DNA from: an uncultured Clostridia bacterium | GTDB lineage: Bacteria; Bacillota; Clostridia; Christensenellales; UBA1242 | DNA: 44,691 nt | Direction: 5' to 3' | NCBI GenBank assembly: GCA_944372505.1 | Contig: CALVZK010000002.1 | Span: 1 to 44,691, forward strand | Shown here: piece by piece, positions 24,727-33,580 of the stretch | Numbering within the stretch: position 1 is the first letter of the stretch | Layout of the letters: each line of letters starts with the position of its first letter | Translations under genes and position numbers: made by a program | The notes under the pieces: model-generated | What the model saw: only the letters and a program-made list of their open reading frames with translations | Databases searched by the model: none | Told to the model about the DNA's origin: nothing

Positions 24727-25503
24727 ATGAAAGAATTAAAGTTAACAAAAAAAATTGTTAAAAAAGCGGCTAAAAAAATATTTTTGAAAGGAAATAAAAA
24801 GCTCAATTTTAAAAGTGAATATGATTACTATACAGACAATGATTTAGCATGTGAAAAATTTTTTGTTTCTTACTTAAAGAAATATTTTCCATCTGACAAC
24901 ATAATTGGAGAAGAAACTTGTCAGGAAGGAAAACTAAAAGGACGAACATGGGTAATTGATCCTATTGATGGGACTCATAATTATGCAAATGGGATAGAAG
25001 CATGTGGAATACAAATTGCTTTTTGTGAAAACGAAGAAGTAAAATTTTCTATAATTTATTTGCCATATTTTAAAGAACTTTATACTTGTATAAAGGGCGA
25101 GGGAGTTTTATTAAATGGGAAAAAATTGTACACAGATAAAGACATGGTCCTTGGTCAATCACTGATAGAATTTTCAACATTACAACATGATGAGAAAATA
25201 AAAAATATAATACTTGACGCTATGAGCAAAATAAACCAAAAAGTTCTAGATATGAGGGTTGTTGGTTGTGGTACTTGGGAGTTTGTAAGTATGCTTAAAA
25301 GGAAACTTGGGGCTTATGTGTTAATTAGAAAAAAAATCTGTATATGGGATTTACTCCCTGGCGTCACCATGTGCGAAGAAAATGGATTAAAAATTTCAAA
25401 TAAAGTATATCATGGCGTTGAATATTTAATTGTAGCAAATAATGACGAGATTTTTCGTTATGTTGAAAAAATAGTTAGATCAAGTATTTTGAGAAATAAA
25501 TAA
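24727..25503 (+). CDS. Inositol monophosphatase-family protein
   Basis: The 258-aa protein has the family's metal-binding motifs: GEE (61-63), DPIDGT (78-83) and a C-terminal WDLLPG (~207-212), which replaces the common WD.AAG form. The family removes phosphate from inositol phosphates, 3'-phosphoadenosine phosphates or fructose-1,6-bisphosphate, and which of these applies is not visible. The family's N-terminal helix is present, so the protein is near full length. No good ribosome-binding site precedes ATG (tgaggttaat only). It sits between the two decayed ftsW tails and looks like a second accessory gene placed in the cell-wall cluster. Confidence 0.85.
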   Translation: MKELKLTKKIVKKAAKKIFLKGNKKLNFKSEYDYYTDNDLACEKFFVSYLKKYFPSDNIIGEETCQEGKLKGRTWVIDPIDGTHNYANGIEACGIQIAFCENEEVKFSIIYLPYFKELYTCIKGEGVLLNGKKLYTDKDMVLGQSLIEFSTLQHDEKIKNIILDAMSKINQKVLDMRVVGCGTWEFVSMLKRKLGAYVLIRKKICIWDLLPGVTMCEENGLKISNKVYHGVEYLIVANNDEIFRYVEKIVRSSILRNK

Positions 25504-25670
25504 TTATAGAAATTTGAAAGAACTAGATTTAGTTTTAAACAGTATATTGCGGATAAAAATTATTATGTTAAAAATAGTCATGAAAAAGGTGATAAATAAG
25601 AAGGTTAATTTATTGTGCTTTTTCTAGATAATCACGACTATATTTTTTCAGTAATTAAAATATATTTATT

Positions 25671-25840
25671 GCAATAACTATTGTTAAGAGATTCAATTTC
25701 ACCAACAGACTTACTACTGCCATTTATTTCAGGTGGCGGAACCTCTGTCATGATGTTTATGGCGGGAATAGGTATTTGCTTAAATGAATTAAGGCAAAGC
25801 AAATGTAAAGATTATAAAGTGATAAAATTTAAGAAATTAT
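25671..25840 (+). pseudogene. Decayed copy of the ftsW 3' end (remnant 2)
   Basis: An open stretch encodes DSISPTDLLLPFISGGGTSVMMFMAGIGICLNELRQSK in outline, matching the last ~38 residues of FtsW with few changes. Similarity continues past the ftsW stop codon (tgataaaattt in both). The first bases (caataact.ttgttaa) match remnant 1 better than ftsW, and both remnants carry the same one-base insertion relative to ftsW. The open frame runs on to 25878 but lacks any membrane-protein body, so it is not a gene. The flanks 25504-25670 and 25841-26007 are AT-rich, without other features I can name. Confidence 0.85.
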
Positions 25841-26007
25841 TAAAACACAATACCAAAATTAAGCAAATTCGACAATAATTTTAAAAAAAATTAGAAAAAA
25901 ATTAAAACTTTATAAATTTTAAATTAGTCATGATTTTTTATTTAAAGTTTATTTTTTAAAATGTTGTAATTTGCAACTTATATTTTTATGTTTCATATAA
26001 ATCTTAT

Positions 26008-27288
26008 ATGGAAAGTTTTTATATTGTTGGTAGAAATCAGTTAAATGGATCTGTTAAAATTGATAGCGCTAAAAACGCACTTTTACCTATTCTTGCTGCT
26101 TGCATTTTAATAAATGGAGAAGTTTATTTGAAAGATGTTCCTAAATATAATGATGTTGTCGCTATGACAAAAATTCTTACACATTTAGGAGCAAAGATTA
26201 GTTGGAATGATGACAATTTAATTGTAAATTGTGCTTGTCTTGATGCTTGTGATGTTCCTGATGAACTTGCAAGAGTTGTTCGCTCTTCTATTTTTACTTT
26301 AGGTCCAATTACTGCAAGATTAAAAAAAGCAAAAGTTGCTTATCCAGGAGGGTGTGATATTGGGCTAAGGCCAATAGACATACATTTGGCAGGGTTGAGA
26401 CAATTAGGAATAAAAGTTATAGATAAAAATGGTTACATATATACAGATGGAGAAAAAATATCTTCAAATGATGTGATGTTATCTTTTCCCTCTGTCGGGG
26501 CTACTGAAAATATCATGATGCTTGCTGTATTTGCTAAAGGTCAAACTAGAATTTTTAATCCTGCAAGAGAACCTGAAATTGTAGATTTACAAAATTTTTT
26601 AAATAAATGTGGAGCTAAAATTTCTGGAGCAGGAGGGAATGTAATATCAGTTGAAGGAGTAAATGATTTACATGGTTGTGAATATAAAGCAATTTCTGAT
26701 AGAATAGAGGCAGGAACTTTTTTGATAGCTGGAGCAATGTGTGGTGGTGAAATTGAATTAGATGGTGCAGTTTCAAATCATAATCAGGCACTTTTAACAA
26801 AACTTGAAAAAACTACTTGCAAAATCAAATGTTATAATGATAAAATAATTTTGAAAAGTATACGAAGACCGAAATCTTTTTTAGAAGTCGAAACTGCAGT
26901 TTATCCTGGGTTCCCTACCGATCTGCAAGCACCAATGATGGCTCTTGCTTGTGTCAGTGATGGTTATAGCATGATTTGTGAAAATTTATTTGAAGCAAGA
27001 TTCAAACATGTTGGCGAGTTATTAAAAATGGGCGGAGATATAAGATGCAAAAACGGAATATGTATTATTTGTGGCAAAAAAAAGATTTATGGTGCTGATG
27101 TAGAAAGTACTGATTTGAGGGGTGGGGCATCTCTCGTTTTGGCAGGATTAGTTGCCGAGGGCTATACGACAGTAAAAAATATAGAATTTATTGATAGAGG
27201 ATATTTCCATTTAGAAGATAAATTATCAAGTCTTGGGGCTTCTATTAAAAGGATTAAAAGTGAAGAGAGGTTGGATAATTACAATTAG
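26008..27288 (+). CDS. murA: UDP-N-acetylglucosamine 1-carboxyvinyltransferase MurA
   Basis: The 426-aa enzyme catalyses the first committed step of peptidoglycan synthesis (enolpyruvyl transfer to UDP-GlcNAc). It has the N-terminal lysine motif SAKNALLPILAA (~20-31) and the catalytic loop YPGGCDIG with Cys116. That cysteine is the residue alkylated by fosfomycin in the family. Near the C-terminus, TDLRGGASLVLAGLVAEG is conserved. There is no Shine-Dalgarno sequence before ATG, and a possible -10 (TATAAA, 25996-26001) ends 6 nt before it, so a leaderless mRNA is possible. ftsQ starts inside its 3' end. Confidence 0.96.
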   Translation: MESFYIVGRNQLNGSVKIDSAKNALLPILAACILINGEVYLKDVPKYNDVVAMTKILTHLGAKISWNDDNLIVNCACLDACDVPDELARVVRSSIFTLGPITARLKKAKVAYPGGCDIGLRPIDIHLAGLRQLGIKVIDKNGYIYTDGEKISSNDVMLSFPSVGATENIMMLAVFAKGQTRIFNPAREPEIVDLQNFLNKCGAKISGAGGNVISVEGVNDLHGCEYKAISDRIEAGTFLIAGAMCGGEIELDGAVSNHNQALLTKLEKTTCKIKCYNDKIILKSIRRPKSFLEVETAVYPGFPTDLQAPMMALACVSDGYSMICENLFEARFKHVGELLKMGGDIRCKNGICIICGKKKIYGADVESTDLRGGASLVLAGLVAEGYTTVKNIEFIDRGYFHLEDKLSSLGASIKRIKSEERLDNYN

Positions 27289-28126
27289 TATTATTGTTTT
27301 TGTTTTAGGACTATTAGTTCTACTTTCTTTCACATTGTTTTCCTTAAAAGAAGTAAAAATAGATTATCGGACAAGTTTTAGTCAAGAGTTAAATGATGAA
27401 GATATTATTGACAGTGGTAAATTTGCATATAAATCTTCGGTCTTTTTTCATGGCAAAAAAACTTATATAGAGAATATTGAAAATCAATTTCCTTTTGTTA
27501 AAGTTATAAATATTGAAACTGTTTTTCCTTCTACATTTGTTGTTCATATAGCTCAAAGACAGGAAGTTTTTGCTGTTAAGTATAATAATAGTTATTTAAT
27601 TTGTGATGAAGAATTAAAAATTCTTAAAATTGTTGATTCTTTTTCTAATGATAGAAATAATTCTATATTAATACTAAATATAAAAATTGATAATGAAAAT
27701 TTATCTGTTGGAGATTTTTTATCAATTTCAAATTATTGTGATATCTATAATTCTTCTTTAAAATGTAATCGAAATTTATCCGTTATGCAATCTATTATTT
27801 CTTCAATTTCATATGGTCAAGTATTTGATGATGTGTTGTCTACATATCAGCAAACTTTAACTTTAAATTTATTTGATGGACAAAGCTATATTATAAAGAA
27901 TTGTTCTTATGGATTAGATGCAAAAGTTAAATTGTTTTATGATGTGTATAGCCAAATATATACTTATATAGGAAAATCTATTAATATTGATGGACAAGAT
28001 GTAGTCTTAACTGAAGATAATCTTAAAAATGCTGTAATTTTAATTGATAATTATTATGATTATTCTCATTTTGATGAAAATGATTGTTATTTTAATATAG
28101 TTGAGTTGACAAATTGGGAACTTTGA
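27260..28126 (+). CDS. ftsQ: Cell-division protein FtsQ/DivIB
   Basis: From GTG 27260 (preceded by aaagga, 6 nt) the protein has 288 aa. A short basic cytoplasmic tail and one membrane helix (~5-27) are followed by a POTRA-like domain (FSLKEVKIDY..., then FPFVKVINIETVFPSTFVVHIAQRQEVFAVKY). This is the DivIB/FtsQ pattern; the protein links early and late division proteins at the septum. An upstream in-frame TTG has no ribosome-binding site. It overlaps murA by 29 bp. Conservation is low, as usual for this family, so context adds to the call. Confidence 0.85.
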   Translation: MKRGWIITISIIVFVLGLLVLLSFTLFSLKEVKIDYRTSFSQELNDEDIIDSGKFAYKSSVFFHGKKTYIENIENQFPFVKVINIETVFPSTFVVHIAQRQEVFAVKYNNSYLICDEELKILKIVDSFSNDRNNSILILNIKIDNENLSVGDFLSISNYCDIYNSSLKCNRNLSVMQSIISSISYGQVFDDVLSTYQQTLTLNLFDGQSYIIKNCSYGLDAKVKLFYDVYSQIYTYIGKSINIDGQDVVLTEDNLKNAVILIDNYYDYSHFDENDCYFNIVELTNWEL

Positions 28127-28134
28127 GGTAAAAT
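28106..28134 (+). promoter_or_regulatory. Promoter of ftsA inside the 3' end of ftsQ
   Basis: TTGACA (28106-28111), 17-bp spacer, TAAAAT (28129-28134). It would allow ftsA to be expressed apart from murA-ftsQ. Confidence 0.75.
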
Positions 28135-28158
28135 TTAAATATAGTTTTGTAGGTGCAT

Positions 28159-29286
28159 ATGATAAAAGATAAATTTGTTTTTGTAGTCGATATTGGTTCT
28201 TCAAAGTTACGGGCAATGCTTGCAGGTAGTGGTCTTAACAATACTTTTATTATAAAAGCATTTAAAGAAATTAATTATGATGGTTTTTATGAAGGTAAAT
28301 TTCTTAGTAAAGAAAAAATAGCACCACTTTTTGAACAAATAGTTAAAGAGTTTGATATTGAACCTAATAAAAAATTTGATAAAATATATATTTCTGTTCC
28401 CGCAGAATTTTCTTCTGTTGTAAGAACAGATGTAACTATTAATTTTGGAGATAAAAGAAAAGTAAAAAAACAAGATATTGATTCACTTTTTTATATGGCT
28501 GGTGAAAAAGCAAAACACAGCGATGTAGAAGTTGTTTGCGTCAATGCAATTTCCTATATTTTAGATGATGGTAGAATTGTAGTTCATCCTATAGGCGAAA
28601 ACGCAATGTCTATCAGCGGAAAACTTTCAGTTGTTTATGTTAAAAAAGATTTTGTAGATTTATTTAATTCTATTGTTGCAGGTCTTGGATTTAACCAAGT
28701 TCAATATATCTCTGATCCTTTAAGCCAAGCATTATATTTGTTGCCTAAAGAAAGAAGGGAAGATTTGTCTCTTATTATTGATGTTGGAGATTTAACCACG
28801 AGTATAGCATTTGTCAAGGGAGATGGATTATATGCTCTTACAAGTTTTTCTAGAGGCGGTGGGTTCATAACGAATGATTTAGCAGAAGCATTTGATTTAA
28901 CTATGGGCGAAGCTGATAGATTAAAGCATCAAATTGTTTTATCTCTTAAAGGGAAACAAAGTGATTGTTATGAGTTAACAAATGATTTAGGCAAAATAAT
29001 TAGAATTTCTCTTAATAGTGTTAATGAAGTAGTAAGTTATAGAATTGAAGAATTAGCACAGGTTGTCAGCAAATGCGTTCAATTAAACACTAAAGAATTT
29101 ATTACTTATTTACCCATTTATTTAACGGGGGCAGGATTAAGTGAAATTAAAGGGGGGAGAGATTATCTTGCTAAATGTATAGGAAGAAATATTAGTTATG
29201 CTCTCCCACCACTACCAGGCAAAGATAAACCTTCACTTGCGTCTATTTTTTCGCTAGTTAACAGCGCCTTAAAAGAAGAAGAATAA
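28159..29286 (+). CDS. ftsA: Cell-division protein FtsA
   Basis: The 375-aa actin-like ATPase has phosphate-1 VVDIGSSKLRAM (~10-21), the 1C/SHS2 region (KIYISVPAEFSS), phosphate-2 IIDVGDLTTSIAF and the adenosine motif YLTGAGLSEIKG. FtsA tethers FtsZ to the membrane. It is somewhat shorter than most homologues, and an obvious C-terminal amphipathic helix is not seen; the end reads ASIFSLVNSALKEEE. The start is ATG 28159 behind taggtg; GTG 28153 is an alternative without a ribosome-binding site. It lies between its own promoter and the two ftsZ promoters. Confidence 0.93.
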   Translation: MIKDKFVFVVDIGSSKLRAMLAGSGLNNTFIIKAFKEINYDGFYEGKFLSKEKIAPLFEQIVKEFDIEPNKKFDKIYISVPAEFSSVVRTDVTINFGDKRKVKKQDIDSLFYMAGEKAKHSDVEVVCVNAISYILDDGRIVVHPIGENAMSISGKLSVVYVKKDFVDLFNSIVAGLGFNQVQYISDPLSQALYLLPKERREDLSLIIDVGDLTTSIAFVKGDGLYALTSFSRGGGFITNDLAEAFDLTMGEADRLKHQIVLSLKGKQSDCYELTNDLGKIIRISLNSVNEVVSYRIEELAQVVSKCVQLNTKEFITYLPIYLTGAGLSEIKGGRDYLAKCIGRNISYALPPLPGKDKPSLASIFSLVNSALKEEE

Positions 29287-29314
29287 AATAAAACTATAAA
29301 TTATTAATTATGTC

Positions 29315-29343
29315 TTGAAATTTTGTTTATTTGTAGTTATAAT
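29315..29343 (+). promoter_or_regulatory. ftsZ promoter 1 (distal)
   Basis: TTGAAA (29315-29320), 17-bp spacer, TATAAT (29338-29343). Confidence 0.7.
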
Positions 29344-29420
29344 ATTAATGTATAAATATGCAAAATTTATGAATAAAAATTTGATTTTATGCATTTTATA
29401 AAAAATTTTTATAGAATTAA

Positions 29421-29449
29421 TTGCAAATTTATTCAAAAAGTATTACAAT
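29421..29449 (+). promoter_or_regulatory. ftsZ promoter 2 (proximal)
   Basis: TTGCAA (29421-29426), 17-bp spacer, TACAAT (29444-29449), 29 nt before the start codon. Two promoters in the ftsA-ftsZ gap suggest strong or dual control of ftsZ. Confidence 0.7.
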
Positions 29450-29478
29450 AAGATAAATCATAGTAAGGAGAAATGTTT

Positions 29479-30678
29479 ATGAATGATAATAGAATTACTT
29501 CTATCGCAAAAATTAAAGTTTTAGGAGTTGGGGGTGGCGGAAACAATGCCGTTAATCGTATGATTGATGCTGGCGTTACTTCTGCAGAATTTGTTGCTGT
29601 CAATACTGATCAACAAACTCTTTTGGTTAGTAAGGCAGAAACTAGATTACAAATAGGCGAAAGATTAACTGGCGGACTAGGTGCTGGTGCTAGACCAGAA
29701 ATTGGACAAAAGGCTGCGGAAGAAAGTAAATCTTCTATTACTGATATGTTGAAAGGGACAAATCTTCTTTTTATTACTGCTGGTATGGGTGGCGGTACTG
29801 GTACAGGGGCTGCTCCTGTTATTGCACAAATCGCTAAGGAATTAGGAATTCTTACTATAGCAGTTATTACAAAACCTTTTAGTTTTGAAGGACCTATTAG
29901 AGCAAAAAACGCTGAAGAAGGACTAGAAAAGTTAAGAAAATATGTTGATGCGCTTGTTGTTATTCCAAATGAAAAATTGTTGGAAATTGTTCCAAAGAAA
30001 ACTCCTCTTGCAGAATCGTTCAGATTTGCTGATGATGTTTTGAGACAAGGGGTTCAAGGAATCAGTGATCTTATTGTTTATCCTGGACTTATTAATCTTG
30101 ACTTTGCAGATGTCACGACTATTATGAAAGATAAAGGGCTTGCTCATATGGGGATTGGTTATGGTACTGGCGATAATAAGGCTTTAGATGCTGTTAAGCA
30201 AGCAGTTGCAAGTCCATTACTTGAAACAACTATTGAAGGAGCTACTGGTCTTTTGATTAATATAAAGGGTGGAAATGATCTTACTCAAGATGATTTAAGT
30301 GAAGCTGCTGCTTTAGTTAGAGAAGTTGTTGATAAAGATTGTAATATAATTCTTGGGACAAGCATTGACGAGAATATGCATGATGAAGTAGAAATTACTT
30401 TAATTGCCACAGGCTTTCCAAATCCTAATGAAGAAAAACAACCTAAAAATGAGGAAATTGCAGGGGCTAGATCTATTGGAAATATGGGACAAAATAAACC
30501 TGCTTTCTCGGCTAGAAGCATGTTTTCGAATTATGTTCAAAAAGAAAAAGAAGAGGAAATGTCAAAACCTGATGTTTCAGTTGAAAAAGGAAACGAAGAT
30601 TTCGGTTCTTCAAGAGTTGATCTTAAAAATTCCAATGTTCCACCTTGGATTGAAAAATTAAGAAGAAATAAAAAATAA
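29479..30678 (+). CDS. ftsZ: Cell-division GTPase FtsZ
   Basis: The 399-aa tubulin-like GTPase forms the Z ring. It has [16 protein letters not shown], the signature [10 protein letters not shown] (~100-109) and the T7 loop [12 protein letters not shown] variable linker follows, with the C-terminal peptide [11 protein letters not shown] that binds FtsA and other partners. ATG 29479 is preferred because aaggag lies 8 nt upstream; the in-frame ATG 29473 is only 2 nt from it. A strong terminator follows, so ftsZ ends its unit. Confidence 0.97.
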   Translation: MNDNRITSIAKIKVLGVGGGGNNAVNRMIDAGVTSAEFVAVNTDQQTLLVSKAETRLQIGERLTGGLGAGARPEIGQKAAEESKSSITDMLKGTNLLFITAGMGGGTGTGAAPVIAQIAKELGILTIAVITKPFSFEGPIRAKNAEEGLEKLRKYVDALVVIPNEKLLEIVPKKTPLAESFRFADDVLRQGVQGISDLIVYPGLINLDFADVTTIMKDKGLAHMGIGYGTGDNKALDAVKQAVASPLLETTIEGATGLLINIKGGNDLTQDDLSEAAALVREVVDKDCNIILGTSIDENMHDEVEITLIATGFPNPNEEKQPKNEEIAGARSIGNMGQNKPAFSARSMFSNYVQKEKEEEMSKPDVSVEKGNEDFGSSRVDLKNSNVPPWIEKLRRNKK

Positions 30679-30705
30679 TCACTAAAAGTGATTATTTTTT
30701 TTTGT
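30673..30705 (+). terminator. Terminator after ftsZ
   Basis: AAATAATCACT (30673-30683) pairs with AGTGATTATTT (30687-30697), followed by T-run. The stop codon lies in the stem. Confidence 0.93.
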
Positions 30706-30713
30706 TTTGCTTA

Positions 30714-30741
30714 TTGCTTTTTTAAAATATTGGAGTATAAT
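30714..30741 (+). promoter_or_regulatory. Promoter of the 81-aa gene
   Basis: TTGCTT (30714-30719), 16-bp spacer, TATAAT (30736-30741). Confidence 0.55.
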
Positions 30742-30759
30742 ATTTATTGAGGTAAAAAT

Positions 30760-31005
30760 ATGGGGATACTAAAAACTTTAACTGATGTTGTATATAAAAT
30801 TTGTGCAAGTTTTTTTACTTGTTTAGGAATTGATAGTACTATAAAAACCACAAATAATTTGTTTAAAGAGAGTTTAACATTTAAAGGTGGTTGTTTTGAT
30901 AAAAAATATGAAGGTGATGCTTTACAAAGAAAAATTGCTCAACAAAATAAACAAGCTAATGATAGGCAATTAGAATTACTTGAAGAAATTAAAAATTCTT
31001 TATAA
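30760..31005 (+). CDS. Unrecognised 81-aa protein between ftsZ and spoIIGA
   Basis: The start ATG follows tgaggtaa. Residues 1-25 (MGILKTLTDVVYKICASFFT) form an amphipathic or weakly hydrophobic helix with two Cys. The rest is charged and helical (QRKIAQQNKQANDRQLELLEE), a likely coiled coil. It has its own promoter and terminator. The position between the division and sporulation genes hints at a septum-related role, but no family is recognised. Confidence 0.65.
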   Translation: MGILKTLTDVVYKICASFFTCLGIDSTIKTTNNLFKESLTFKGGCFDKKYEGDALQRKIAQQNKQANDRQLELLEEIKNSL

Positions 31006-31021
31006 TCTTTATTTTATATTT

Positions 31022-31046
31022 AGGGACATTTATGTGTCCCTTTTTT
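31022..31046 (+). terminator. Terminator of the 81-aa gene
   Basis: GGGACA (31023-31028) pairs with TGTCCC (31035-31040), followed by T6. Confidence 0.88.
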
Positions 31047-31148
31047 CATGTGACAATAATTGGCTTTTATTGTTATATTTCGATAAATCTTTATTATTTG
31101 CGTTTTAATATAATATAGTAAACTTAAACAAGGCGGCCATTAAGATAT

Positions 31149-31949
31149 ATGCAAATAGAAATAGAATTATCGTTAGTAATTAATGTTTTTTTGAATTTCT
31201 TGATTTTAAGTCTTACTTCGCTGCTTTTAAAAGAAAGAATGAGACTCCCTTTATTATGGGCTTTATTGGGAGCATGTATTTCTTTGATTTCACCGCTTTT
31301 TTTATTAAATGTCTATTTTAAAATTTTACTTCAAATTTTTACTTGTCTTTTAATTACTTCTCTTGCTTATAGTTTTACATCTTGGAAAAGATTTTTTATT
31401 ATTTGTGGCACTTTTGTTTTAATTACTTTTTTGTTTGGCGGAGCAAATTATGCTTTACAAAATCTAATTGGACAATTTCCTCTTTTTGTTGTAGCAATAG
31501 TTGGCAGTTTAATTTATATTATTGTTAAAATTATTTATTTTAACCAACGGAAAAAGAACAACATTGATAAATTTAGTTACAAAGTTATAATAAAAGACAA
31601 TGGTAAAGTTTTGCAAGAAGACGGATTTTTAGACACTGGCAATGTGCTTTATGACACAATTACTAAAAAGCCTGTTATACTTATAACTTTTGATGTTTTT
31701 CAAAAATTATATTCTAATGTTTCTTATATAAATGCTTTTATGAAAAAAACGCAAAATTGTTCTATTAAAAATGGTCATTACATAAAAATTAATAGTATAG
31801 GTTCTGGGACAAGCATTTTAATTTTTACTGTTGATGAACTGTTGGTCGGCGATGATAAAAGTTATAAGAATGCAATGTTAGGACTCTCTTTTTCAGGATT
31901 TGATAAGTGTTTTGGGAAAAAGATTCTACTACATAGCGAATTATTTTAA
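31149..31949 (+). CDS. spoIIGA: SpoIIGA, membrane aspartic protease that activates pro-SigE
   Basis: The 266-aa protein has about five membrane helices (~8-135) and a C-terminal protease half. The catalytic motif is FLDTGN with Asp162. In the family it cuts the pro-sequence from SigE in the mother cell after asymmetric septation. It is shorter than the Bacillus protein (~309 aa). sigE follows 10 bp later, the classic arrangement. The ribosome-binding site is weak or distant (aaggcgg, ~12 nt upstream), so the start could differ slightly. Confidence 0.9.
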   Translation: MQIEIELSLVINVFLNFLILSLTSLLLKERMRLPLLWALLGACISLISPLFLLNVYFKILLQIFTCLLITSLAYSFTSWKRFFIICGTFVLITFLFGGANYALQNLIGQFPLFVVAIVGSLIYIIVKIIYFNQRKKNNIDKFSYKVIIKDNGKVLQEDGFLDTGNVLYDTITKKPVILITFDVFQKLYSNVSYINAFMKKTQNCSIKNGHYIKINSIGSGTSILIFTVDELLVGDDKSYKNAMLGLSFSGFDKCFGKKILLHSELF

Positions 31950-31959
31950 GGAGGAATTT

Positions 31960-32691
31960 ATGTTTAATCTTTTATTTAAAATTAGATTGTTTTTATTTAA
32001 TTTATTTCATAGAAAAAATCTTTTAGATGTAAAGAATATTGTTTGTTATGTCTGTGGTAACGAGGAATTTTTGCCACCTCTTGAAAGCGAAGAAGAATAT
32101 CAGTTGATTGTCAAAAAAGAAAAAGGAGATTTATTCGCTACAGAAAAATTAATTGAACATAATTTAAGACTCGTTGCTTATATTGCTAAAAAATTTGAAA
32201 CAAGTGGTATTGAATTTGAAGATTTAATTTCAACTGGCGCTATTGGACTTATAAAAGCAGTTAAAACATTTAAACTTGACAAAAATATTAGACTTGCCAC
32301 TTATGCTTCTAGATGTATTGAAAACGAAATTTTAATGTTGATTAGAAAAACAAGTAAAATCAAAAATGATGTCAGTCTTGATAAACCTCTTTGTGAAGAT
32401 GGAGAGGGAAATCAATTAGTTCTTGCAGATATTCTTCCTTGTGATGAAGATGTTATTACTTCTGCAGTTGATCAACCAGCAGAGAAACAATTGATTAATG
32501 AATTTATTTCAAAGTTAAATAAAAGAGAAAGAGAAATTATGATTTTGAGATATGGTCTTCTTGGACACGAAGAATTAACTCAAAGGGAAGTTGCAATTAA
32601 ATTAGGAATAAGTCAAAGTTATATTTCCAGACTGGAGAAAAGAATTTTGAATGACATGAAAATACAACTTGAGAAACAAATGTCAATTTAG
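31960..32691 (+). CDS. sigE: Sporulation sigma factor SigE (pro-form)
   Basis: The 243-aa protein begins at ATG 31960 behind aaggagg. The first ~30 residues (MFNLLFKIRLFLFNLFHRK...) are a hydrophobic/basic pro-sequence, as in pro-SigE cut by SpoIIGA. Then come region 2 (LIEHNLRLVAYIAKKFE, STGAIGLIKAVKTF, ATYASRCIENEILM) and region 4 (LNKREREIMILRYGL, TQREVAIKLGISQSYISRLEKR). SigE drives early mother-cell genes. It is adjacent to its activator spoIIGA and to sigG. Confidence 0.97.
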   Translation: MFNLLFKIRLFLFNLFHRKNLLDVKNIVCYVCGNEEFLPPLESEEEYQLIVKKEKGDLFATEKLIEHNLRLVAYIAKKFETSGIEFEDLISTGAIGLIKAVKTFKLDKNIRLATYASRCIENEILMLIRKTSKIKNDVSLDKPLCEDGEGNQLVLADILPCDEDVITSAVDQPAEKQLINEFISKLNKREREIMILRYGLLGHEELTQREVAIKLGISQSYISRLEKRILNDMKIQLEKQMSI

Positions 32692-32768
32692 TTTCATTTT
32701 TGTCCTTTTTTGTCGACAGAGTATATTAATCTATACTAATGCAAAAGATATACCAAATGGAGGGTGGT

Positions 32769-33542
32769 ATGTCTTCAAAAGTTAGTATTTGTGGTGTTGA
32801 TACCGCAAAACTTCCTAAACTTAAAAATAGCGACATGATTGAACTTATGAAAAGAATTAAAAATGGCGATGAAAAAGCAAGAGAATATTTTGTTGTTGCT
32901 AACTTAAGACTTGTACTATCTGTTGTTCATAGATTTGGGGGCAGAGGAGATAAGGCTGATGACATGTTTCAAGTGGGATGTGTTGGTCTTATGAAGGCTA
33001 TTGATAATTTTGATGATAATTTAAATGTTAAGTTTTCTACTTATGCTGTGCCTATGATTGTTGGCGAAATTCGAAGATATTTAAGAGATAATAATTCTAT
33101 AAGGGTTTCTCGTTCTATGAGAGATGTTGCTTATAAAGCCTTGCAGGCAAAAGAGCTTTTGTCTAAATCTTCATTTAACGAACCAACTATGGAAGAAATT
33201 GCAAAAGAGATTAATATGCCTGTGAATTTAGTTACTTTTGCGTTAGATGCTATTAGTGATACAGTTTCTTTAAGCGAGCCTGTTTATACAGATGGTAGCG
33301 ATACAATTCATCTTTTAGACCAAATAGCAGATGAAAAACATACTGATGATAATATTTATGAAAATATTTCTATTAAAGATGCAATTAAAACTTTATCTAC
33401 TAGAGAAAGAGAAATTCTTTTAATGAGATATTATGTTGGGAAAACTCAAACGGAGGTTAGCGAAGAAATAGGAATAAGTCAAGCACAAGTGTCTAGACTT
33501 GAAAAAAATGCACTAAAAGTAATTAAAGAATTTTTGGTTTAA
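32769..33542 (+). CDS. sigG: Forespore sigma factor SigG
   Basis: The 257-aa protein starts at ATG 32769 (ggagggtgg upstream). Its N-terminus SSKVSICGVDTAKLPKLK closely matches known SigG, and upstream in-frame starts lack this support. Region 2 (ANLRLVLSVVHRF, DMFQVGCVGLMKAI, STYAVPMIVGEIRRYLRD), region 3 and region 4 (LSTREREILLMRYYVGKTQTEV, SQAQVSRLEK) are complete. SigG controls late forespore genes. The gap to sigE is 77 bp. Confidence 0.97.
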   Translation: MSSKVSICGVDTAKLPKLKNSDMIELMKRIKNGDEKAREYFVVANLRLVLSVVHRFGGRGDKADDMFQVGCVGLMKAIDNFDDNLNVKFSTYAVPMIVGEIRRYLRDNNSIRVSRSMRDVAYKALQAKELLSKSSFNEPTMEEIAKEINMPVNLVTFALDAISDTVSLSEPVYTDGSDTIHLLDQIADEKHTDDNIYENISIKDAIKTLSTREREILLMRYYVGKTQTEVSEEIGISQAQVSRLEKNALKVIKEFLV

Positions 33543-33580
33543 TTTGTAATTTTTTGACGAAATAACTCATATCTTAAAAT

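Noticed and set aside
25681..25878. 65-aa open frame resembling FtsW
   Set aside because: It contains only the last ~38 residues of FtsW, has no ribosome-binding site and carries a frameshift upstream, so it was annotated as a remnant, not a gene.
28207..28473. 88-aa minus-strand frame inside ftsA
   Set aside because: Antisense of a well-conserved gene with no start signal and AT-driven composition.
29340..29420. AT-rich near-repeats in the ftsA-ftsZ gap as a structured RNA
   Set aside because: No stable stem or known motif was found; the promoters explain the region better.
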